Part shown: positions 55,735-64,000 of the stretch, piece after piece
Numbering within the stretch: position 1 is the stretch's first letter
How the letters are laid out: every line of letters starts with the position of its first letter
NCBI GenBank assembly: GCA_949128115.1
Contig: OX421961.1
Coordinates: 124,623,050-124,687,049, forward strand
DNA: 64,000 nt
Reading direction: 5' to 3'
Origin: Anaspis maculata
Taxonomy: Eukaryota > Arthropoda > Insecta > Coleoptera > Scraptiidae
Translations under genes and position numbers: made by a program
The notes under the pieces: generated by a model
Databases searched by the model: none
What the model saw: the letters and a program-made list of their open reading frames with translations, nothing else
What the model was told of the DNA's origin: nothing

Positions 55735-56460
55735 GAAAAAATCACCGCCGGAAAATTGAAGCCGGGTCCGGGTCTCAACCGGGTCTCATTCGAAAATCAG
55801 CCAACGTGACGCCAAACGTAATCCACTTCCGATATTAGTAATAATACCTACTCATAGATTAAAAAAAAATCCCCAGACAGGAAGTATTGCCTCCAGATGA
55901 GTATTTATATGTATTGTAACGGTATTCGGGTTCACCTATTCCGAAATTACACGCGCCGATTTACTTGTAAAGAAGCTGCACTTTATAAGCTAGCTACTAC
56001 CGATGCAACTAAATAACGCACAGAATTATAAATCGCCTAGAAATTCACAATGTCGCTTGAGATGTTAACACCACGGTCGCTCGATTCAAACTCTGCTGAT
56101 GCCAGGTCGAGTTCCTCTCATATTGTGGCATCGAAAGTTCTGGATGCTTCCTGTCTGATCGTTGGTGTTTCCAGCACACAAGAGTTTTTCTGGTATCTGC
56201 GTCGAGAATATACGCGTACCTTCTACGGCACCTCCACCAGAAGTCTCGACGTGTCGTGACCTACCGCTGAAGTCTCTCGATGCTTCCCGAATGCAACGCG
56301 AAAATCTAGATTTCTCTAGAAAGAGCGGGGATGGTCGCAAGCTTCGTAACAGTATATACACAGAACGCGCATTTTTCCAGTCAAGAGCCGGGCGGTATAT
56401 CGGTGAAAAAGCATTTAAAAATTCACAGCGTCCGACTGAGAAATAGTGGAAAACTCCGAC
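55735..56460 (+). repeat. Right copy of diverged duplication, with extra sequence
   Basis: Phrases 'ccggaaaattgaagccg', 'gtaatccacttccgatatta' and, farther on, 'aaaattcacagcgtccgact' and 'tagtggaaaactccgac' match 52985-53320 in order. About 400 bp (55.9-56.35 kb) without a counterpart lie between them. No protein is recognised in the frames at 56050-56446. Confidence 0.5.
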
Positions 56461-56464
56461 TGTA

Positions 56465-56985
56465 TATCAGATCTCATTATTTTATTCACGATCACCATAG
56501 TAATGATTGATTCGTCCCCAACTTTATGAAAGTTCGAGAGTAGGCCATTTCCGACGCTATTGCAGACCTCGATACTTCATTTTCCCAACCAAGGTGAGAA
56601 AGACCAGCCTATACTTGTTTTATTGTTTCACCACGAGTGCAATGCTGTTTTTTCGATGAGCTATGTCTGGGACCGGCAAAAATAAACTTTTTACAATCTT
56701 TGATGACCTCGATGACTCAATTTTTCAATTCGGCGTGTCTAGTTGCGTTTGGATATTATGGGGCATATTTCTCACAGAAATAGGTACCCATGGGCCAACT
56801 CTATACTCAGCAACTTGCATCCAATTTCAATAAATGAGTGCCAGAAGCATGCACTCACTAGCTATAATATACCCAGCTATACCTGATGTAAATTACAGCA
56901 GATGCATATGCGAAAGGGCAAAAAGAAGAACGAATTTTCATAATCGATCATACATCACCTCGCCGTCTATGGAAATGCCTAAAAA
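56465..56985. other. No recognised feature
   Basis: Mixed-composition sequence with no inverted repeat, gene or RNA motif that I can support. Confidence 0.35.
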
Positions 56986-57620
56986 ATCCTCTCTCTAATA
57001 TCTCCACTGATGCCTGGATATGTTGACGGTGGGTTGGCGGTGGCGGCGGTCGACCGGCCGCAAGATCCCAGCCCACTCTCCTGCTTGCCGCTGCGCGAAT
57101 TAAATAAATTCGGTGCGATATATTGCAGCACACGTATACAGAATTGCATTTCGCCTCCGGCAGGGCACTGGACATATTTTTTGCATTGTTCCAGCTTACG
57201 GCAATAAATAATGGAACTCTTTAACAAAGTGCGCCGACCGACCGGAACAAAGATGGCCGATTGCGCTAACCCTCTCGCTCTGGCATCATGTGCGAGTGCC
57301 ATAGGCATATACAGGTTTTTGTTCCATACACACATTGGCGCCGCACACACACACACACACACACACAGTAAAACACCACTGTGGCAAATTATTTTACAAG
57401 TTTCTATGTATTTGGAAAAATGTCAAATGCAGCATTATGACAGGGCATAATTAAAAGTGCTAAAAGTTATCGGAATGAATCATACGCCGTATATGATGTT
57501 GGTGGTACACATGGCCCCGCCAGCATTCACAGCCAACCAGCGGCAGCTTTTCACGTGTTTTTACTTATTTCCGGGGTAAATGGAATAAAAAAGATGGAAT
57601 GGTCGAATTAGTTGGGTTCG
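56985..57620. promoter_or_regulatory. GC-richer island with (CA)n run, candidate regulatory DNA
   Basis: It opens with a GGC/GGT-rich tract (57025-57070) and includes a (CA)n run at about 57344-57367, several 'aacaaag' cores and 'cataattaaa'. No palindromic element overlaps. Frames on both strands (56979-57362 minus, 57010-57207 plus) show no domain. It could be host regulatory sequence; only composition supports this. Confidence 0.22.
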
Positions 57621-57629
57621 CATTAATGC

Positions 57630-58460
57630 AGTTAGCGCCAGGAAAACGGCGACGCCGGAAATCGGGAACAAAAAAGAATCCAAGCTTTTAGGTCATCGGA
57701 GACTTAACATCAGCGAGGATGTGGAGTTATGGTTGAGAGTTATCTGTTTGCTAATACTGAATGGTTAATTTTCTTAAAATGGAGTGTATTAGTATGGTAG
57801 TATGCCTTTGCAACCAAGAAGTGTCACTTTTCAAAGTGGATTTTTAGTCGACTTGTTTAGCCGAGGTTTTGATTTTAGTCGTACTTGAATGCAATTTTTT
57901 CTCATAATAGTCCGGGGGCATAGGGTCAAAAAAGGCTTGGCCGTGTGAAACTTTGTGAATTTATATATTGAGTTATGTCTTTCCTCCTGTCGATTCCTGG
58001 GCGACCAAGGACCATTCATGAAAAATTATGGTGGAATAGTGCGGCATCTGCTGCAGGCAAATAAGGTGGAGGCGCCAAAATGCGGGCTTCATCTGGTAAT
58101 ACGAACCTGGACTGTAGCCACTCTGTTTCTGAACGGATTTTAACATCTGGAACGTCATTTTGTAAACAAAAGAGTTCTCTTGTTTTATATCATATAAATT
58201 TACAAACATTATTTCGGGAAACTGTCAAAATTGTCTTTATGAGATATGCTGAATTCCGGCGTTGTTTGAAGGTTATTTTATGGTCCTTGATCGCCCAGGA
58301 ATCGATCAAGACATAACTCTATATATCTTCACGAAACTGCACTCGGCACGACGACCTATGCCCCCATACTGTAAGTATTCATCTACACGTTTTGAGAATT
58401 TTGCTTTCAAACTGAACATATTGTTAGAAACTTGCGCTTGGTATTTTTATACCTAACTGA
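57630..58460. other. No recognised gene; possible weak duplication
   Basis: Around 57955-58020 and 58262-58330, 'tatattgagttatgtc...tcctgggcgaccaaggacca' and 'ggtccttgatcgcccaggaa...cataactctatata' are inverted. A foldback of about 370 bp (57959-58325) is therefore likely, with moderately diverged arms. Nothing coding is recognised. Confidence 0.55.
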
Positions 58461-58466
58461 CATTCA

Positions 58467-58691
58467 GTTCCACCAGCGAACTTAATTATTGTTAGCTAAT
58501 TGAAACATTTTCTCGGATGGATTCTAGGTCATTGCTGGTTGAATGACCACGGAAAATGCGTACAAGCTGTTGTGGTCAGAACATTTTTCCATAATCTTCC
58601 ATGAAACTTGTGTTTCCTGTGGTCACTAACCCAATATTCACCAGAGAAATAATCTCAATTAGCTAACAATGATTAAATTCGCTGGTGGAAC
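58467..58691. mobile_element. Palindromic MITE (225 bp)
   Basis: The arms 'gttccaccagcgaacttaat' then 'tattgttagctaattga' are mirrored by 'tcaattagctaacaatgatt' then 'aaattcgctggtggaac'. Inner parts 'gaccacggaaaatg' and 'tgtttcctgtggtcac' also pair. It lies 25 bp upstream of the piggyBac-like element. Confidence 0.85.
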
Positions 58692-58715
58692 CGGCTATGA
58701 CAAACGAACGTTTAA

Positions 58716-59896
58716 CCCGGCGTTGCCCAGGTGGAGTGTGACATACCCAAGCCGTTTTGAAACTGGCACCATTTTCAGCTGTTATCTTGTACACACATAT
58801 AGTTCCTATAGCTTCCTAAATAATATTGATTTTCACAATCACGGTGAGATAATAATTAAAAACATTATATGAAAATTTTTATAGGCTCTAAAAACTGTAA
58901 CCGGGTGTGTCACACCCCACCTGGGTTACAAAGTCGCAATTTTTTTTTACAAGGTATGTTCAACAGTTTTGATTTTTATTTGTAAATAATATAGAATAAT
59001 TTGGATTCTAACTTTGGTTTCCTAATTTGGGCGTGATGGGAGATTTCGAAAAAGAGCAAGAGAAACTTTTGGCGCTTTGGAATAAAGGGGAAGAGGATGC
59101 AGTGGACGATTATGCAGTTTCAGACAGTGATGACCAGTGAAAACGACCATGTTAGTGTCAACAGTGCTATTTCTGATAGTGAAGTTTTTGCTCACATGAC
59201 TGGAGATCAGGTTGGTGATACGCCAGTCCCGATGTCGGAAGATGATGGAGAAGAAACGCAGGCAATTCCGATCGAGGAACTGAGATTTGCTTTGATAGAG
59301 CCTATCCTTCATGAAAGGAAAACCAATCTTAGACTGCCAAGGGATCTGAGGTAAAATTTTTTTGAAATTCTTGGTGAAATGGTTCAACCTCAACCACAGC
59401 AGCAAAACAATAGACAAGCAAGATGCCAAACATGTCCTAGGAATCGAGACAGAAAAACCAAATACCGGTGTCAACATTGTGAACGCCAAATTTGCCTGGG
59501 ACACTCCAACTTCTCTTGCAATGACTATGTGTATTGACACACCTTCCTATCTATTTTGTCAATTCATTTTGGTTTTGTGGTCTTTAAACGATGATTTTTG
59601 TAACGAAATTGGCATTCTAGTGTTACTAATTTTTTCTTTTGTTGAAAGCATTTTTATTCATTTGTGCAATAATCATATGTTTTATTTTCTCTTGTTTCTC
59701 ACAGAATAAATTGTTTTATTTGCAAAAAAAAAACTGTTTTGTTATCGATGGCTATGAATACAGTATACCTAATTTAATAGGTATTAAAAAAACTTAAAAT
59801 CAAATTTCTGTGTCAATAAAGAATTTTTTTGTCTTTCGGGTGTCACACACCCCACCTCGGTTATCACGTAATTTTTTTCACCTGGGTAACGCCGGG
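58716..59896 (+). mobile_element. piggyBac-like deletion derivative (1181 bp)
   Basis: The left end 'cccggcgttgcccaggtg' directly follows TTAA (58712-58715). The right end is its complement with one mismatch and is followed by TTGA (59897-59900), a one-base change from TTAA. TTAA duplications with CCC-starting TIRs are diagnostic of piggyBac. Subterminal 'gtgtgtcacaccccacctgg' near 58905 is mirrored near 59842. The interior carries only the two ends of a transposase gene (see 59036-59537), so the element is non-autonomous. Confidence 0.85.
59036..59537 (+). pseudogene. Internally deleted piggyBac-like transposase gene
   Basis: A 34-codon start (59036-59140) encodes an acidic N-terminus, 'MGDFEKEQEKLLALWNKGEE' onward. 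A frameshift moves it to the overlapping frame 59097-59354 ('SDSEVF', 'MSEDDGEE'), which ends at a TAA. The same frame then resumes with 'MVQPQPQQQNNRQARCQTC' and a Cys-rich end, C-x2-C then 'YRCQHCERQICLGH', stopping at 59537. This matches the general piggyBac layout of an acidic N-terminal region and a C-terminal zinc finger. The DDD catalytic core, normally several hundred residues, is absent. Family assignment rests on the TIRs, the TTAA and the C-terminal finger together. Confidence 0.7.
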
Positions 59897-59904
59897 TTGA
59901 ACAT

Positions 59905-60430
59905 ACACACACACTGTTTATTACCGTGTAGACTACAGTAATTAGGTACACGTCAATTATTTTGACTTCCCACTCAGATAACGCTTCGATTAGGTTCGCC
60001 GATCACTCGCTGTTGTCGGTGTGCATTGAAATCTAGTGTCAGTCGGCTCTCGAAACGTCCTCCAGATTTTCGTGTATGCCGGCATGCTCTGGATAGTGGC
60101 ACCTCCGCCAATTGTGCAGATGTGTCCTATTCGCACGTCTCAATCTCTAGTTTGCGTGGAAGACCTATCTATATTCATCGAGTTTGCTTTCAATGTACTG
60201 GAATCGCACGAGAACCTCGCAACTCGTAACAACAATAATTAATCAAGCAAATGTGGCGACAATCGCAAGTTTCACTTGAAAAACTGTCCCCTGAATTAGG
60301 TTTTTCTTATCCATCCCCAAAAAAATTACCCTCGGTCAACACCAAAAGCTTCCGCGGGCCTGTCTGTTGGGGCATCAGGTATCAAAATCAGCATGATACC
60401 GAAACAGCATTGTGTCATATTAGATGTACA
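59905..60430. other. No recognised feature
   Basis: Balanced composition with two overlapping 67-68 codon plus-strand frames (60026-60242) without motifs. A short (AC)n stretch follows the piggyBac end. No repeats are seen. Confidence 0.35.
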
Positions 60431-60432
60431 AC

Positions 60433-60672
60433 TACAGTTACGACAGCATGAATGGAAACACTTGACATTACTACTTGTCATTTTGGTTTTCCATATTGTG
60501 ACCGATTGTAAAGTGATCTCCTCATGGGAATTTGACTAGCCATGGAAGAGAACGTCTATTTTGTGCTGCCGTAAAGATCGGGGAGAAAAATCAATTAAAA
60601 GCAGCTCAAATTGAAAAAAAAAGCAGTGTCAGTGTCAAAGTGTTTCCATTTATGAGCTCGCAACTGTACTCC
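60433..60672. repeat. Probable palindromic element (about 240 bp)
   Basis: 'gaatggaaacacttgac' near 60449 pairs with 'gtcaaagtgtttccattt' near 60634. The flanking 'ctacagttacga' and 'gcaactgtact' also pair, loosely. The interior is unpaired. Ends uncertain. Confidence 0.55.
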
Positions 60673-60882
60673 AAGATTGTGAGTTGTTTTGGGGATCGTT
60701 TTCATGAAGTCCGGAATTGACAACTCAAAAGAACAAAAAAACCTATATGGGCAAAATTCTTGTTTCACCTTCAATCGCACACAAAGTGTGTGAGTGTGTG
60801 CATTTTCATCAACTTTGAGATGTTTTTTTTTTCAAGGGTTGATTCAATAAACTCCAAAGTTGATAACCATATGCCGTTCACG

Positions 60883-61068
60883 TTTTAAATTCAGTAGAAT
60901 GACTTTTTGGATCAAAAATAAAGTGACAAGCTGGGGGGCTACGGCTAGGGTTGATGGCACTTGCAAAGTTTTGGTGCGAAACTATCTGCAGCCATCAGCC
61001 GTATCCTCCTATCGTTCCAGCTTGTCACTATAATTTTGCTTCAAAAAGTCATTCTACTGAATTTAAAA
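60883..61068. mobile_element. Palindromic MITE (186 bp)
   Basis: The arms 'ttttaaattcagtagaatga' plus 'ctttttg' and 'gtgacaagctgg' are mirrored by 'ccagcttgtcac' and 'aaaaagtcattctactgaat' plus 'ttaaaa'. Pairing continues in the middle ('ggctacggct' against 'agccgtatcc'). Confidence 0.83.
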
Positions 61069-61121
61069 AGTGTACAGGATATAGATCCTTCTCAGATTTC
61101 AGACAATGTCATAAATGTACC

Positions 61122-61569
61122 TTTATCCAATCCTATTGAATAATGCACGCTTCATCACGCGCATACATGCTTGCATTTTTCAATAAGACTGATGGATAAA
61201 GCATAGTATTCTACTCGCGGGTAATGGCTCTTACTCATTCGGATGCTTTACGACATTCGCCAAGGCTCGTGTTGGCAAACTGCATCCTCATGAGTAAGAA
61301 GCAATCATTACCGCTTGTGGAATAATATACTATTGTGAAGCTGAAAAAAAAGATTACAGTATATTATCCAACAAGCGGGTAATGACTGCTTCTTACTCAT
61401 GATGATGCAAATTGCCGACACGTGCTTTGGCGAGTGTTGTGAAGCATCCAAATGAGTATTAGCAATTACCCGCGAGTATAGAATACTATGCTTTATCCAG
61501 TCTTCTTGAAAAATGCAGGCATGTATGCGCGTGATAATATGCGTGCATTATTCCATAGGATTGGATAAA
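61122..61569. mobile_element. Palindromic foldback MITE (448 bp)
   Basis: The arms of about 205 bp start 'tttatccaatcctattgaat' and are mirrored by 'ccataggattggataaa' at the right end. Pairing extends to 'aatatact' near the centre through 'gcatagtattctactcgcgg' and its complement. The loop is about 30 bp. No gene. Confidence 0.87.
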
Positions 61570-61605
61570 ATAATTTCTTTGTGTTGGCTTTTGGTTTGCT
61601 TATTG

Positions 61606-62095
61606 ATCAATCATTGATCAATAGTTTTTTAATCTCACAAAAACCGACTTGACATTGCCTTCTTTGTGCAAAATGAAATAAAAAATATAGAAATTTGCAG
61701 TTTTTCCAAGACCAAAATATTTTTCCAATCGAAGACCGTTATTTTTGCCGCATTATTTTAGCAGCGCATCCGCCAAAAGTGTTCGATCATAAATCCTTCA
61801 TGTTTCTTGTCGGCTTCGCAGTACCCGCATGCTGGACAATTTTGATCAATCATTGACAATCATTGATCAATATTACTTGAATCTCACAAAAACCGACTTG
61901 ACGTTGCTTCCTATGTGAATAATGAATTTAAAAAAACTGGAAACTTGCAGTTTTTTCAGGGCGAGAAAACCGAGGACCGTTATTTTCGCCGTATTATTCT
62001 ACAGCGCATCCGCCAAAACTGTCTTATCATGAATTCTTTATGCTTTTTGGTGACTATGGCTTTGCAGTACCCGTATGCTGAACAATTTTATTGGA
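61606..62095 (+). repeat. Tandem duplication, two copies of about 245 bp
   Basis: The two units share 'atctcacaaaaaccgacttg', 'cagcgcatccgccaaaa' and 'gcagtacccg.atgctg', beginning near 61606 and 61846. They differ at scattered sites. 'tgatcaatcattgatcaat' motifs lie at the junctions. Confidence 0.8.
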
Positions 62096-62099
62096 GCGA

Positions 62100-63130
62100 T
62101 ATAAAAATTTAGGACATTGATTTATTAATTGTTTGATCATGATTTACGATTTAGAGAAAAAAATACCTATGGGATAACAATTTTCCGATGGAGACTCCAA
62201 CAGTGGATCAAGCGACGAAGCTATACACAAATGATGAATGTGTCGATCGAACAGCCGAAAAATAATCGAAATAACCGAATGATTATTATCGAAATAATAA
62301 ATATTCCAATGATTTCAATAATCGACTATCAAAATGATCGATCGTGTTAGTCCAGCAGCCAAATGCGGAATTTTGTCTTGACCCGCAGTTTTGAGGTATT
62401 AAGTTGTTACTTTTTCATTGTTGATACTGATAGAAGGATGTGTAAGGACTCAGGAAATAGCGGGTTCCTATACCACGGAAGTACCCTTGGGCAACTCTCA
62501 GAACTCAAGATGGCGACTGCACTTGTAAAAAATTGAGTTAGTTTCACATCCTTGATATCTGATTTCATTAGTTTTGAGAAATTTTTATGCATAATTATCT
62601 CCATAGTACGGAGTGATTGGAATCAAATGAGCTTCGCACTTGATGACAAAAGCATGAAAACTGGTGAGAACGTGGCACAAAAGACTTTGTTCTTTCGATT
62701 AAGAAGAGGCTTTTGAAATTTGAAAGTGTTGAGGCTCCTAAGCTCCTACCTAACCACTTTTCAATATCGTTACACACTCAATAAAGAGGAAACGAATGAC
62801 TCTATCATAAACCTCAACATCAGTCGCCATATCGCTATCACTCTTCATTAGTATTAAAAGTATTCGGCTAGTCCGAATAATTGTTTTCTTTTTCTCTCAC
62901 CTATACAAAGAGCATAGAAAAATAGAGCATTTTGATGCCGTTTTCCACATTTCCGCCCCAGCTCATTCCATTTATGAAGTCGGAATTCTGATTCTGAGTC
63001 TTATTTTTAGGAGAATGCCAAGCAAATGAGTGAGCACTCTGTATTGCTCAGTTCAACAGCGGCTTATGCATTATAACTGATAACATCACTAGGAAAAAAT
63101 AGGTCGAACTGCCCTCTAACAACCTTTCGA
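62100..63130. other. No recognised feature
   Basis: AT-rich sequence with 'gatcgat', 'aataatcg' motif clusters at 62.24-62.35 kb. No gene or element boundary is supported. Confidence 0.35.
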
Positions 63131-63137
63131 TACTGTA

Positions 63138-63884
63138 CAGGGTGTTCACGATGAAATTCACCCTCCTCCAGTAGATTCCCCTTCAAGATATTTCGAAGAA
63201 CTGAAAATCTTTTCTTCACAATTTTTCCCAGGGACCTCAAATCGATCCTCAAAAAGTTTCTAATTGGTACCGTATACAGCGTGTGATATGTAACTTTTTC
63301 ATTTCAGATACAGCACCCTATATTTCACTCCGTTATCTGGTGAAGCTTTTTTTTCTCATTGCAAATAGGTATATATGACACTTATGATTTTTTTGACAAG
63401 TAAGTTGTCGGAGAAGTAATAAAATAGGTGATCAAATAATTTTGTTTCACGGCAAGATGGCTTTGGTTTCTACAGTTCACTTAAAAAAAGTTATTCTTGC
63501 AGCATTTTGTCTGCAAAATTCAACTCTGCATGGATAAATGGTTTAATTCGTTCCTAATACAGATTGTCGCGTGATTTGTAATTTATAATTTATTTGACTA
63601 CCTATTTTATTATTTTTTTGACAGCTTCCTTGTCAAAATAAATCATAAATGTTATATATCTTTGTGATCAGAAAGAAAGGCTTCATCAAATGACGTAATA
63701 AAATATAGGGTGTTGCATTTGAAATAAAAGAGTTACATGTCACACCCTGTATACGGTACCAATCGAAAACTTTCAGACGATCGGTTCAAGATCCCCGGGA
63801 AAAGTCGTTGAGAAAAAGTTCTCAGTTCTTCAAAATATCTCAAAGGGGAATCTCCTAGAGGGGGGGTGAATTTTATCGTGAACC
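63138..63884. mobile_element. Palindromic foldback element (about 750 bp)
   Basis: The left end 'cagggtgttcacgatgaaat' follows TA. Its right counterpart 'ttttatcgtgaacc' is diverged at the very end. The arms pair through 'gattccccttcaagatattt' against 'aaatatctcaaaggggaatc', 'ggtaccgtatacag' against 'ctgtatacggtacc', and inward to 'aataaaataggt' against 'acctattttatt'. CAGGGTGTTCACGATGAAATT-like ends suggest a mariner-type source. The right end needs alignment. Confidence 0.78.
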
Positions 63885-64000
63885 ATGCGGAACCACACGT
63901 GAAAATCACGTGTAGACGAATTTTGCTTAAGTGCGGTGAAATACTGTGCAAGTACGTAATAGAGGGACTGCAAAAAGTACTTTGCTCAGGACAACACGCG

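Overview
The window is animal nuclear DNA, most likely from an arthropod and plausibly an insect. The evidence is a complete BEL/Pao LTR retrotransposon (a metazoan superfamily), Ty3/gypsy relics, hAT-like and piggyBac-like DNA elements, dense palindromic MITEs, AT-rich unique DNA and no prokaryotic gene organisation. I cannot name the species. I found no convincing host protein-coding gene, tRNA or rRNA. Essentially every interpretable feature is a mobile element, a relic of one, or satellite-like repeat.

Layout. About 0.56-4.2 kb and 9.85-15.6 kb hold two blocks of the same decayed tandem repeat in opposite orientation. Foldback elements lie between them (7.3-8.4 kb, 9.2-9.6 kb) and inside the second block (9.97, 11.2, 11.7-12.8, 13.9 kb). 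At 18.3-22.3 kb is a Ty3/gypsy polymerase relic broken by a hAT-like element (19908-21745) with an exact 8-bp target duplication. More palindromes follow at 23.5-24.6, 26.0, 29.7-30.8 kb. From 31.07 to 37.05 kb transposons are nested at least three deep: an outer TIR element contains an inner long-TIR foldback, which contains a GGGGTA-type MITE, an AGGGTAGTGACC-type element and a hAT-like element. A gypsy integrase relic lies at 37.4-37.9 kb.

The centrepiece is at 39.7-51.4 kb. It is a foldback element with modular inverted arms of about 1.9 kb, of the Galileo/Foldback architectural type. A 7505-bp BEL/Pao element (42075-49579, minus strand) is inserted in its right arm. That element has 972-bp LTRs that appear identical, a 5-bp target duplication (attag), a primer-binding site resembling tRNA-Tyr, a polypurine tract and one uninterrupted Gag-Pol frame of about 1732 codons. 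It looks very young and potentially active.

The right part (51.4-64 kb) has a 1.9-kb palindrome flanked by a diverged direct duplication, a piggyBac-like deletion derivative (58716-59896), further foldback MITEs, a tandem duplication and a terminal palindrome. Several GC/CpG-richer islands (about 5.1-6.3, 17.1-17.8, 24.9-25.9, 38.8-39.1 and 57.0-57.6 kb) are not explained by repeats and are the only candidates for host regulatory DNA. Repeat boundaries rest on reading the sequence by eye. Target-site duplications make some of them exact; the rest are approximate.
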